A stretch of 41,753 nt of DNA from Lachnospira sp. UBA2821 (GTDB taxonomy: Bacteria > Bacillota > Clostridia > Lachnospirales > Lachnospiraceae), in the NCBI GenBank assembly GCA_002351535.1, contig DEGR01000037.1, positions 1-41,753 of the forward strand. The letters run 5' to 3'. The notes below the pieces were generated by a model. It was not told the DNA's origin. It saw nothing but the letters and a program-made list of their open reading frames with translations, and did no database searches. Of the stretch, positions 25,536 through 34,391 are shown one piece after another. The first letter of the stretch is position 1. Every line of letters starts with the position of its first letter. The position numbers and the translations under genes were made by a program.

Positions 25536-26942
25536 CTAAAAATATTTTTTTTCAAATTCCAATACCGGCATTGGTTTAGCATAATAATATCCCTGAATCT
25601 TATCACAGTCAGTACCCTTTAAAAATTCAACCTCATCATGTTTTTCCACACCCTCACATACAACCTGCATGTCAAGGTCTTTTGCCATTGCAATAATATC
25701 ACGTATAACTATCTTTCCTCTTTCTGAATTAGATGCATCATTAAGAAATTCTTTATCAATCTTTAATACATCTATCGGAAGTTTATTAAGAAGATTAAGT
25801 GAAGAATAGCCGGAACCGAAATCATCCATTGCAATTCTGAATCCTAACCTGTGCAGTTCATCTATTGTATTAATAGCATATTCCATGTCATCAAGAACAA
25901 CACTTTCTGTTATCTCAAGTTCAAGATACTCCTTAGGAGTATTGTATTCATTAACAACGTCTGTTATCTCCTTTATTATTGACCGGTTTTTAAAGTGAAC
26001 CGGTGATACATTAAGGCTTACCGGATAAGGCTTGCATCCCCGCTCAAGCCACAGATTTATTGTCTTACACACCTGTTTCCATACATATACATCAACTTTT
26101 ACTATAAAATTATTCTTTTCGAATATCTCAATATATTCTCCCGGTGGAATAATCTTTCTTATAGGGTCATTCCACCTGACAAGTGCCTCCGCAGATACAA
26201 TTTTCTCTGTCTTAACAGAATACTGTGGCTGTAAATAAGCTTCAAATTCTCCTGCCTCTAAGGCCGACTGCATTGTATTTTCAATCTTCTTCTCATGCAT
26301 AACTTCTTCTAACATTTTGCTATCAAAAAATGCATAATATCTGACACTGTTTCCCTTAACAGAGTTTCTTGCTATTGCCGCCCTGTCTACCATCAGGTCA
26401 ATCGAAACATCTTCAACTATTCTGTATATTCCAAATGTCAGAAAAAGATTAACAACCGGATAACTGTTTTTTATATTTTTATTCACTCTTTGAATAAATC
26501 CGACAATCTCATCATCTGTATTGTATGTTATAAGCATACAGAATACGTCTGCATAAAATCTTGCTGCAAGTTCTTCTTTTTCAATAAGATTCTCCAGTTC
26601 CGAACCCACTGTTTTCAGAAGATTGTTGCCTCCGTTTATTCCATATATATCATTTACAATCTTAAATTTATCTATATCAAACTGTACTATTGCATATTTT
26701 TCATCTCTATTTTTTTTAATAATATTAGCCGCTTCTATCTTAAAGTTATCCCAATTAATAAGACCGGATATCGAATCCAGCTCACCAATCATCTTTATAT
26801 ATGCTATATTTCTTATATAAATTGCAAGAAATACCATAACTATAAGCGTTATCGCAACTATAAAAAAACGGATTAAAATATACGGATATTCCCCAACTAC
26901 TCCTAGAAATTCCAAAACACCCTGATTTACCTTCATAGACAT
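25536..26942 (-). CDS. c-di-GMP phosphodiesterase with degenerate GGDEF and intact EAL domain
   Basis: The 468-residue protein has one N-terminal membrane helix (about 20-45), a GGDEF fold (about 55-205) and an EAL domain (about 225-465). At the GGDEF loop the sequence reads FYADVF, so cyclase activity should be lost. The EAL domain keeps all catalytic groups: AEALVRW, SLNVSPVHF, LEITES, MDDFGSGYSSL, VLKIDKEF, CEGVE and QGYYYAKP. It should hydrolyse c-di-GMP to pGpG and so affect motility or adhesion. The frame offers ATG at 26942 and at 26936; GGAGG lies 4 and 10 bases upstream respectively. It has a strong promoter and leads a two-gene operon with the Cache-PAS sensor. Confidence 0.9.
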   Translation of the reverse strand: MSMKVNQGVLEFLGVVGEYPYILIRFFIVAITLIVMVFLAIYIRNIAYIKMIGELDSISGLINWDNFKIEAANIIKKNRDEKYAIVQFDIDKFKIVNDIYGINGGNNLLKTVGSELENLIEKEELAARFYADVFCMLITYNTDDEIVGFIQRVNKNIKNSYPVVNLFLTFGIYRIVEDVSIDLMVDRAAIARNSVKGNSVRYYAFFDSKMLEEVMHEKKIENTMQSALEAGEFEAYLQPQYSVKTEKIVSAEALVRWNDPIRKIIPPGEYIEIFEKNNFIVKVDVYVWKQVCKTINLWLERGCKPYPVSLNVSPVHFKNRSIIKEITDVVNEYNTPKEYLELEITESVVLDDMEYAINTIDELHRLGFRIAMDDFGSGYSSLNLLNKLPIDVLKIDKEFLNDASNSERGKIVIRDIIAMAKDLDMQVVCEGVEKHDEVEFLKGTDCDKIQGYYYAKPMPVLEFEKKYF

Positions 26943-26987
26943 TAAGCCTCCGTTTTTGTATTATGTACTACAGGAATTGATATTAAA

Positions 26988-27015
26988 ATTATATCAAATT
27001 CCCGCTTTTTGTCAA
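26988..27015 (-). promoter_or_regulatory. Promoter of the EAL/sensor operon
   Basis: Perfect TTGACA (27010-27015) and perfect TATAAT (26988-26993) with a 16-base spacer on the minus strand. The -35 box overlaps the stop codon of the upstream cysteine desulfurase gene. Confidence 0.75.
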
Positions 27016-28148
27016 TTTACTCTTAACTTCTCAACAGAATCTTTTAAAACTTTAATTGTAAAATCTATTTCATCTTTTGTATTATTTTCTGATAAAGTAA
27101 ACCTTATACTTCCACTTATAAATTCATCAGGCACACATATTGCTTCTAACACATGACTATTGCCCTTCTTTAATGATGAGCATGCCGACCCGGCTGATGC
27201 ACATATTCCATTTTCGTCCAGAATAACAAGCAATGATTCACCATCCGTATTCTTAAATGATACATTTACATTTCCCGGAAGACGATTATCAATATCACCA
27301 TTAATTCTTATATCTGCAATTTCATCAGACAGTCTTTTTATAAAATAGTCCCTGAGTTCAATTTCCGTCTTAACCTTATAATCCAGTCTGCTGTCTGATA
27401 AGATTGCTGCTTCGCCCATCCCAACTATCGAAGGAACGTTAGTTGTACCTGCCCTTTTTTTCTTTTCCTGTGAACCGCCATTCATAAAAGGTTCTATAGG
27501 AAGTCCCTGCCTTATATACAACGCTCCTACTCCCTTAGGGCCATTAAACTTATGACCACTCAGACTAAGCATATCTATCTTTAATTTTTTAACATCTATC
27601 GGTATCTGACAGAATGCCTGAACTGCATCTGTATGAAACGCAATCCCATATTTATGTGCAATCTGTGCTATTTTATCTATCGGCTCAATCGTTCCAATTT
27701 CATTGTTTGCAAACATTACTGATATAAGTACTGTATCATCTGTAATAGCATTTTCCAAATCCTCCAGACTAATTACACCATATTTATCAACAGGAATATA
27801 AGATACTCTGTAACCCTTTTTTGTCAGACTTCTGCATGTATTAAGAACTGCCGGATGCTCTATAACTGTAGTAATTATATGATTTCCCTTTATGTTAATA
27901 GCATTTGCCGCTGAATATATTGCCCAGTTGTCCGATTCCGTTCCTCCTGATGTAAAATATATTTCCTCCGGCTTCGCATTTATAACATCCGCTATTCTCT
28001 TCCGGCTTTTTTCTACCGATTCTCTGCTTTTAATTGCGAAATCATAAAGACTTGAAGGATTCCCATACAATTCTGACCAATATGGTCTCATTGCCTCCAC
28101 AACTTCTTTATGCATGATGGTTGTTGCAGCATTATCGAAATATATCAT
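27012..28148 (-). CDS. Cysteine desulfurase (NifS/IscS family)
   Basis: This pyridoxal-phosphate enzyme removes sulfur from cysteine for Fe-S cluster or thiocofactor assembly. The ATG at 28148 (378 residues, MIYFDNAATT) has CGGAGGG nine bases upstream; an in-frame ATG ten codons earlier is less likely. Seen are the substrate start YFDNAATT, the PLP histidine region FHTDAVQAF, the Schiff-base lysine in SLSGHKFNGPKG and the catalytic cysteine loop SAGSACSSLKKGNSHVL. No iscU or thiI is adjacent, so its partner protein is not known from this window and I give no symbol. Confidence 0.93.
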   Translation of the reverse strand: MIYFDNAATTIMHKEVVEAMRPYWSELYGNPSSLYDFAIKSRESVEKSRKRIADVINAKPEEIYFTSGGTESDNWAIYSAANAINIKGNHIITTVIEHPAVLNTCRSLTKKGYRVSYIPVDKYGVISLEDLENAITDDTVLISVMFANNEIGTIEPIDKIAQIAHKYGIAFHTDAVQAFCQIPIDVKKLKIDMLSLSGHKFNGPKGVGALYIRQGLPIEPFMNGGSQEKKKRAGTTNVPSIVGMGEAAILSDSRLDYKVKTEIELRDYFIKRLSDEIADIRINGDIDNRLPGNVNVSFKNTDGESLLVILDENGICASAGSACSSLKKGNSHVLEAICVPDEFISGSIRFTLSENNTKDEIDFTIKVLKDSVEKLRVN

Positions 28149-28283
28149 ATTATGCGTCCCTCCGGTACTTTTCTCCATAATATATTATATGATTTACACC
28201 TGAAAATGTACCAAACACATAATTTTAAAGTACCACTGACCTAAACTTCCCACGATGTATGTATTTTTCAGCCATTCCTCACA

Positions 28284-28289
28284 TATAAT
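28284..28289 (+). promoter_or_regulatory. Candidate -10 box of the flippase gene
   Basis: TATAAT lies 32 bases before the chosen ATG at 28321, inside the longer open frame. No good -35 is seen. It supports the shorter start. Confidence 0.35.
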
Positions 28290-28320
28290 TTATAACAATG
28301 TTTTCTTCGGGTATTTATAT

Positions 28321-29667
28321 ATGATAAATTTAAAAAATCCTCTTATAAAAGGTACTTTTATACTTGTAATAATCGGACTTATTAATAAAATTCTCGGATT
28401 CATACTCAGAATTTTTCTTTCAAAATGCTTAGGTGCCGAAAAGCTTGGAATATACCAGCTTATATTTCCTGTACAGGGAATATGTTTTGCTTTGTGCTCC
28501 GCCGGAATTCAGACTGCAATCTCACAGATAACAGCAAAATTTTCCGGCAATAAAAATGATATTAAGCAAAAAGATGCGTTACGTGGCGGTATTATATTAT
28601 CCATGATTATATCAATACTATGTTCAATAATGTTATACAGTTTTTCAAACATTTTTTCACTATACATATTAAACGAAAAAAGATGTGATATCCTTATAAA
28701 AATTCTTGCTGTTTCTTTACCATTTTCATCTATACATTCGTGTATAACAGGTTATTATTACGGAAAAGAAAATGCAAAAATACCGGCTGTTTCTATATTG
28801 TTAGAACAGATTATAAGAGTATCCACAACTATATTTCTATGGATATACCTCACTAAAACTAATAAAACTTTCGAAGCATGGCATGCTGTTGCCGGCATTT
28901 TGTCCGGAGAAGTCACTTCTTCATTATATTGCTACATAAGTATCAAAAAACAAAATTTTAACTTTACAAAATGTAGTTTAAATACATTTAAACTTATAAC
29001 AAAAACTTCATTTCCTCTTACATGCAACAAAGTTGTTCCGGGCATTTTTCAGGGGGGCGAAGCTATACTCCTTCCATTGCAGCTTACGATAAGTGGTATG
29101 AGCATGTCAGAATCTTTGAAAATATATGGTATTATAACAGGAATTGCACTTCCTTTTATAATGTTTCCTGCAACAATAACCAACTCAATGTCTCTACTGC
29201 TTCTCCCGACAATAGCCAAAGCAGATGCAGAAAAAAAAGGATATGTTATATTTAAGACTTCTGTTATTTCACTTTTAATGAGTATTGGTCTTGGAATATT
29301 TTTTACACTTTTCTTCTTCGTAGAAGGACATAATATTGGTAATATGATATTTAAAAATAACTCTTCCGGAATATATTTAACAAAGATGTCATTAGTCTGC
29401 CCTTTTCTATATGCTAACACAACCATGACCAGTATATTAAATGGCCTGGGACATGTGAATAAAACATTTATATACAATCTTATATCAATTACAATAAGAA
29501 TACTTATGCTCTTACTCGTAGTACCATACTATGGTATTATTGCATATATTGGTTCTATTCTTGCCAGCCAGGCCATTTTATTTATATTACATTTATTTTC
29601 ACTGATATCAATTATTTGTACATTTCTGCCTGCTTCGCAATCAGCTCTGCATCATCAAAATAGTTGA
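28321..29667 (+). CDS. MOP/MATE-superfamily lipid flippase, SpoVB/PST type
   Basis: This polytopic membrane protein (448 residues from ATG 28321) has about a dozen helices. It starts with the MOP-flippase pattern NPLIKGTFILVIIGLINKILGFILRIFLSKCLGAEKLGIYQL. Related proteins (SpoVB, MurJ-like, Wzx) move lipid-linked sugars or peptidoglycan precursors across the membrane. The frame is open back to 28255, but a TATAAT and no ribosome binding site lie in that stretch. Its last 56 bases run into the 3' end of the convergent trpS gene, so the final residues (LPASQSALHHQNS) are read from trpS antisense sequence. No spore or capsule genes are adjacent, so the exact cargo is open. Confidence 0.87.
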   Translation: MINLKNPLIKGTFILVIIGLINKILGFILRIFLSKCLGAEKLGIYQLIFPVQGICFALCSAGIQTAISQITAKFSGNKNDIKQKDALRGGIILSMIISILCSIMLYSFSNIFSLYILNEKRCDILIKILAVSLPFSSIHSCITGYYYGKENAKIPAVSILLEQIIRVSTTIFLWIYLTKTNKTFEAWHAVAGILSGEVTSSLYCYISIKKQNFNFTKCSLNTFKLITKTSFPLTCNKVVPGIFQGGEAILLPLQLTISGMSMSESLKIYGIITGIALPFIMFPATITNSMSLLLLPTIAKADAEKKGYVIFKTSVISLLMSIGLGIFFTLFFFVEGHNIGNMIFKNNSSGIYLTKMSLVCPFLYANTTMTSILNGLGHVNKTFIYNLISITIRILMLLLVVPYYGIIAYIGSILASQAILFILHLFSLISIICTFLPASQSALHHQNS

Positions 29668-30694
29668 TTCTCATTTTTTCTTTTACATCTGCAAGTGTCT
29701 TGGTTGCAATTTCACGTGCAGCCTCTGACCCTTTTTTAAGAATGTTATATACCTCGGGAATATCTTTTTCAAATTCTTTTCTTCTCTTTCTGATAGGCTC
29801 TAACTCTTCCTGAAGAACGTTGTTGAGAAACTTCTTAACTTTTACGTCTCCAAGACCACCTCTTGAATAGTGGTCCTTCATTTCCTGAAGACAACTGTAA
29901 TCAGGACAGTATCTTTCAAAGTGCTCATCCTTACAGAAAGCATCAAGATAGATAAATACAGGATTTCCCTCAACCTGACCCGGGTCACTCACTTTAAGGT
30001 GATTTGGGTCTGTAAACATACTCATTATCTTCTTCCTGACATCTTCAGGTGTATCTGATAAATAAATACAATTGCCAAGAGATTTACTCATCTTCGCCTT
30101 GCCATCTGTACCCGGAAGTCTCATACATGCTTTGTTCTCAGGCAAAAGCACATCCGGTTCAACAAGTGCCTCTCCATAAACGGTATTAAACTTCCTTACA
30201 ATCTCTCTTGTCTGCTCAATCATAGGTAGCTGGTCCTCGCCAACAGGAACAGTTGTGGCTTTAAATGCTGTGATATCTGCTGCCTGACTTATAGGATATG
30301 TAAAGAATCCAACAGGAATACTTGCCTCAAAATTACGCATCTGAATCTCTGACTTAACTGTAGGATTACGCTGAAGTCTTGACACTGTAACAAGGTTCAT
30401 ATAATAAAACGATAACTCACAAAGTTCAGGAATCTGTGACTGAATAAACAGATTTGACTTAGCAGGATCAAGACCGCATGATAAATAATCAAGTGCAACT
30501 TCTATAATATTCTGACGGATTTTTTCAGGATTGTCAGCATTGTCAGTAAGTGCCTGTGCATCCGCAATCATAATAAATATTTTGTCATATTCACCCGAAT
30601 TCTGTAATTCAACTCTTCTTCTCAATGAACCAACGTAATGTCCGACATGTAGTTTTCCGGTTGGTCTGTCTCCTGTTAATATTATTTTCTCCAT
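29612..30694 (-). CDS. trpS: Tryptophanyl-tRNA synthetase
   Basis: The 360-residue class I synthetase charges tRNA-Trp. The HIGH-type motif is in GDRPTGKLHVGHYVGSL at the N-terminus, and the KMSKS loop (GKAKMSKSLGNCIYLSD) lies just past residue 200. The length is slightly above the common 330-340 residues. GGAGAT precedes the ATG. It is the last gene of the minus-strand run after metA (28-base gap). Its last 56 bases overlap the flippase gene tail to tail, and I see no separate terminator. Confidence 0.95.
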   Translation of the reverse strand: MEKIILTGDRPTGKLHVGHYVGSLRRRVELQNSGEYDKIFIMIADAQALTDNADNPEKIRQNIIEVALDYLSCGLDPAKSNLFIQSQIPELCELSFYYMNLVTVSRLQRNPTVKSEIQMRNFEASIPVGFFTYPISQAADITAFKATTVPVGEDQLPMIEQTREIVRKFNTVYGEALVEPDVLLPENKACMRLPGTDGKAKMSKSLGNCIYLSDTPEDVRKKIMSMFTDPNHLKVSDPGQVEGNPVFIYLDAFCKDEHFERYCPDYSCLQEMKDHYSRGGLGDVKVKKFLNNVLQEELEPIRKRRKEFEKDIPEVYNILKKGSEAAREIATKTLADVKEKMRINYFDDAELIAKQAEMYK

Positions 30695-30722
30695 TTCATA
30701 TCTCCAATCTTATATAAGAATT

Positions 30723-31628
30723 TTATAAATCATAAGGTGTAACCTGATATACATAATAATTCAACCAGTTTGTGTATAAAGCATTTGCATGTGCTCTCCA
30801 TGTGAGCAATGGTTTGTTTTCAGGATTATCATCTTTATAATAATTGTACGGAACCTTTATATTCATTCCTTTTGCAATATCCCTTTTATATTCCATATCA
30901 AGAGACATTCTGTCATATTCAGGATGTCCCATTAAGAAAATCTGCTTTCCATCTTCAGCAATTGTGACAAGTACTCCGGCATCATCAGACTCGGCAAGTA
31001 TTGTAAGCCGCTCGTCTGCCCTTATCTTATCAGCAGGCACTTCCGTATGCCTTGAGTGTGGTGCCAAAAATACATCATCAAAACCTCTCATGAGTGGAAC
31101 TTTTCTGTGAATAACCTTATGTTCATATATTCCGAACTTTTTCTCTTTTAAAGTTACTTTATCTATTCCGAAATGATAATATACTCCCGCCTGTGCGCCC
31201 CAGCAGACATGCAATGTCGATGTAACATGTGTTTTCGTCCACTCCATTATGTCTGTTAGCTCTTTCCAATAACCAACTTCTTCAAAAGGCATATTTTCAA
31301 TAGGTGCACCTGTTATGATAAATCCATCAAACTTTTTATCTTTAATATCCGAAAATGTTGAATAGAACTGATTAAGATGACTTGCAGGTGTGTTTTTTGA
31401 AATATGACTTTCAACATGCACGAAAGTAACATCTACCTGAAGAGGTGTATTTGATAGCACACGTAAAAGCTGTATTTCTGTCTCATGTTTTAATGGCATA
31501 AGATTAAGGATTCCTATCTTTAATGGTCTGATGTCCTGCTTTATAGCTCTCGTTTCATCCATTATAAATATATTCTCACTCTCAATTACTGCCTTTGCAG
31601 GCAAATCACTCTGAACTTTAATTGGCAT
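30723..31628 (-). CDS. metA: Homoserine O-acetyltransferase (MetA family)
   Basis: It activates homoserine for methionine synthesis. The 301-residue sequence has the family features: IGILNLMPLKHETE, the catalytic nucleophile Cys142 in LHVCWGAQAG, and the His-Glu pair in LMGHPEYD. Residue 111 (in TGAPIENMPFEEV) is Glu. In this family Glu111 goes with acetyl-CoA and Gly111 with succinyl-CoA, so acetyl transfer is expected despite the metA name often being read as succinyltransferase. The ATG at 31628 has GAGG upstream. The gene lies between ligA and trpS with short gaps, and I see no methionine-type leader or riboswitch before it. Confidence 0.93.
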   Translation of the reverse strand: MPIKVQSDLPAKAVIESENIFIMDETRAIKQDIRPLKIGILNLMPLKHETEIQLLRVLSNTPLQVDVTFVHVESHISKNTPASHLNQFYSTFSDIKDKKFDGFIITGAPIENMPFEEVGYWKELTDIMEWTKTHVTSTLHVCWGAQAGVYYHFGIDKVTLKEKKFGIYEHKVIHRKVPLMRGFDDVFLAPHSRHTEVPADKIRADERLTILAESDDAGVLVTIAEDGKQIFLMGHPEYDRMSLDMEYKRDIAKGMNIKVPYNYYKDDNPENKPLLTWRAHANALYTNWLNYYVYQVTPYDL

Positions 31629-31661
31629 TGTAAGACCTCCTCTTTGCCTTTAATAATTAAT

Positions 31662-33617
31662 TTACGGAAGCATCTGTATAAATTCTTCTTCTGAAATAAT
31701 CGGTATTCCAAGTTCTTTAGCTTTTTTATTTTTTGAAGAAGCAGACATTGTATCATTATTAATAAGATATGCCGTTTTAGATGTGACACTTCCGGTAACC
31801 TTACCGCCAAACTCCTCTATCTTTTGCTTAACTTCATTTCTATTTGCAAAATGCTCAACACTGCCTGTAATTACAAAGTTAATACCGGCAAAAACCTTTT
31901 CTGCAGTGTTTTCTTTTATCTCTTCAACTATAAGCTCTTTTAATAAATTGTCAAGGTGTGTATTATTAACATCATTATTAAAATAATCTATAATACTTTT
32001 TGCGATAACCGGTCCGACTCCGTCAATATTATTCAATTCTTCTTCTGTGGCATTTCTTATCTTATTGATATCGTAGGAAAATTCTTCACAAATAATCTTT
32101 GCATTGGAAAGCCCGACGTTTAGTATGCCAAGACTATATAATATCCTTATAACATTTGTTTTTCTTGACTTATTAACGGCACTTATTATATTGTCAAAAG
32201 ATTTTTCACCAAAGCCTTTTTCAACTACTATTTCTTCTTTCCATCTTTCCATTTTGTATATATCGGCAAATTCTCTGATATATCCCCTGTCTATAAATTT
32301 CTCAAGGGTTTCCTCTGACAAACCGTCAATATTCATAGCATCCCTGCTGACAAAATGTGTATATAATTTTATCTTTTTAGCCTGACAGTCCGGATTAGTA
32401 CAATATAATGATTTTGCATCATTAATATTCCTGATTTCCGTCTTTCCTCCACATGCAGGGCACTCATCAGGTATAGTCACATTACCGCTTCCCGTAATGT
32501 TTTCTGCTATCTGTGGAATTATCATATTAGCTTTAAATACAGTTATCTCATCACCTATTCCAAGCTTTAATTCTTCCATAATGCTCAGATTATGAACACT
32601 TGCCCTTGATACCGTTGTTCCTTCTAATTCAACTGCATCAAAAATTGCAACCGGATTAATAAGTCCTGTTCTCGAAGGACTCCATTCTATTTCACGCAAA
32701 TGTGTAACTGCCGTTTCATCCTTCCATTTAAATGCTATTCCATTTCTCGGAAATTTAGCAGTCATTCCAAGCGATAACCCGTACTGTATGTCATCATACA
32801 TGAGAACAAGACCATCTGACGGAATGTCATAATCCTTTATTTTTTCAGCAAAATATTTTACATCATCAGAAATGTGTGATGCATCGGTCATTCTGTGTTC
32901 CACAACTTCAAATCCCTGTGATTCAAGCCATTCAAGCTGATTGAAAATTGAATTGCCAAAATCAATTTCATTTACCTTAACAAGTGCAAATGCAAAAAAG
33001 TTTACATTTCTTTGTTTTGTAATTTTATTATTAAGCTGTCTTACAGAACCTGAACACAGATTTCTTGGATTTTTATACTTCGCATCTACATCTTCAATAG
33101 TTGCATTTATTTTTTCAAAATCAGTATACTTAATTACAGCCTCTCCACGTATTACAAGTTCACCTTTGTACGCTATCTTAAGCGGTATATTCTTAAACAC
33201 TCTGGCATTATTTGTAATAACCTCGCCTGTCTGCCCATTACCTCTCGTGACAGCTTTTACAAGTTCACCATTGTTATAAGATAAAACAACTGTGAGTCCA
33301 TCCAGTTTCCATGATATAACACCTTTACGTTCTCCAAGAAACGATTTAAGACCTTCTACTTCTTTGGTTTTGTCAAGTGAAAGCATAGGACTGTCATGAT
33401 TTTCTTTCGGAAGTTCACTTAAAACCTCATAACCGACATTTACGGTCGGACTGTCAGACAGTGTAATGTCAAGCTCGTTTTCAAGTTTTGTAAGTTCATC
33501 GTATAATTTATCATACTCAAAGTTAGACATAATCTCATTGCCATCCTGATAATAGACTTTAGAAGCCTTATTAAGAATGTTTACAAGTTCTGTCATTCTT
33601 TTATATTTACTTTCCAT
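31662..33617 (-). CDS. ligA: NAD-dependent DNA ligase
   Basis: It seals nicks with NAD as cofactor. The order is the Ia domain (YYQDGNEIMSNFEYDKLYDEL), the adenylation domain with active lysine K104 in SWKLDGLTV, RGNGQTGE, the OB fold, a four-cysteine zinc finger (CPACGG and CTNPDCQAKK), helix-hairpin-helix repeats (DGVGPVIAKSIIDYF) and a C-terminal BRCT domain (FVITGSVEHFANRNEV). At 651 residues it is slightly short. The adenylation core is rather divergent (SWKLDGLTVVLSY where typical enzymes have EPKIDGLAVSLRY), so it may be a second or clade-specific LigA. It is part of the minus-strand run, 26 bases after the pseudouridine synthase gene. Confidence 0.92.
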   Translation of the reverse strand: MESKYKRMTELVNILNKASKVYYQDGNEIMSNFEYDKLYDELTKLENELDITLSDSPTVNVGYEVLSELPKENHDSPMLSLDKTKEVEGLKSFLGERKGVISWKLDGLTVVLSYNNGELVKAVTRGNGQTGEVITNNARVFKNIPLKIAYKGELVIRGEAVIKYTDFEKINATIEDVDAKYKNPRNLCSGSVRQLNNKITKQRNVNFFAFALVKVNEIDFGNSIFNQLEWLESQGFEVVEHRMTDASHISDDVKYFAEKIKDYDIPSDGLVLMYDDIQYGLSLGMTAKFPRNGIAFKWKDETAVTHLREIEWSPSRTGLINPVAIFDAVELEGTTVSRASVHNLSIMEELKLGIGDEITVFKANMIIPQIAENITGSGNVTIPDECPACGGKTEIRNINDAKSLYCTNPDCQAKKIKLYTHFVSRDAMNIDGLSEETLEKFIDRGYIREFADIYKMERWKEEIVVEKGFGEKSFDNIISAVNKSRKTNVIRILYSLGILNVGLSNAKIICEEFSYDINKIRNATEEELNNIDGVGPVIAKSIIDYFNNDVNNTHLDNLLKELIVEEIKENTAEKVFAGINFVITGSVEHFANRNEVKQKIEEFGGKVTGSVTSKTAYLINNDTMSASSKNKKAKELGIPIISEEEFIQMLP

Positions 33618-33643
33618 TACACTACTCCATTCATACTTTTAAA

Positions 33644-34375
33644 TTATTCGTCATTTTTATCATCTAACATTCTTCTTAACTCTTTTAATTCCTCCGGAGT
33701 TACGTTGCGGTACGTTCCTTCTTTAAGCCGTCCGAGATTAATATTCATGATTCTGATTCTTTTTAAATCCATTACACGGTAACCTACAGCTTCACACATC
33801 CGTCTTATCTGTCTGTTCATTCCCTCGGTAAGAATAATATGAAATTCCTTATTATCCGTAATCCATACTTTACATGGTTTTGTAACACGATTAAGAATTT
33901 TAATACCGGATGACATTTTCTTTACAAATTCCCTGTTAACCGGTTTGTTAACCGTAACAACGTATTCTTTTTCGTGATTATTCGAAGACTTCGATATCCG
34001 GTTAACTATACTTCCATCATTTGTCATAAGAATCAGACCATGTGAATTCTTATCAAGCCGTCCTATATTATATATTCTTGTAGGATATCCAATATAATCA
34101 ATTATATTATCCTTATTACTTTTATCAGATGTACATTCAATTCCGACAGGTTTATTTACGGCAATAAGTACCTTTTTTTCTTCCTTTAACACCTGTTTGC
34201 CATTAACAGACACTTTTTGATTCGGCAATATCTTCATACCTGTCACGGCTTTAATACCGTCAACTTTCACTTTTCCCTGTTCTATCAGTCTGTCTGCTTC
34301 ACGCCTTGAACATACACCTGCATCACTGAGATATTTGTTAAGTCTTATTTCATCTAAGCTTATTTCTTTCTTCAC
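33644..34375 (-). CDS. rRNA pseudouridine synthase, RluF/RsuA type
   Basis: The 243-residue enzyme has an N-terminal S4 RNA-binding domain (RLNKYLSDAGVCSRREADRLIEQGKVKVDG) and a pseudouridine synthase domain with the catalytic aspartate in GRLDKNSHGLILMTNDG. The C-terminal motif GMNRQIRRMCEAVGYRVMDLKRIRI is characteristic of the RluF/RluB/RsuA group. The RluF-like form modifies 23S rRNA near position 2604 in E. coli; the exact site here cannot be told from sequence. It follows thiC by 16 bases. Confidence 0.9.
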   Translation of the reverse strand: MKKEISLDEIRLNKYLSDAGVCSRREADRLIEQGKVKVDGIKAVTGMKILPNQKVSVNGKQVLKEEKKVLIAVNKPVGIECTSDKSNKDNIIDYIGYPTRIYNIGRLDKNSHGLILMTNDGSIVNRISKSSNNHEKEYVVTVNKPVNREFVKKMSSGIKILNRVTKPCKVWITDNKEFHIILTEGMNRQIRRMCEAVGYRVMDLKRIRIMNINLGRLKEGTYRNVTPEELKELRRMLDDKNDE

Positions 34376-34391
34376 TAACTAACACCTCATA

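Noticed and set aside
28235..28246. The 12-base string ACTGACCTAAAC occurs upstream of the flippase gene and again near 39529
   Set aside because: A shared 12-mer is expected by chance many times in 42 kb, and the flanks do not align.
28255..28320. Longer N-terminus of the flippase from the ATG at 28255
   Set aside because: It has no ribosome binding site, contains a likely -10 box, and homologous flippases begin near the NPLIKGT motif.
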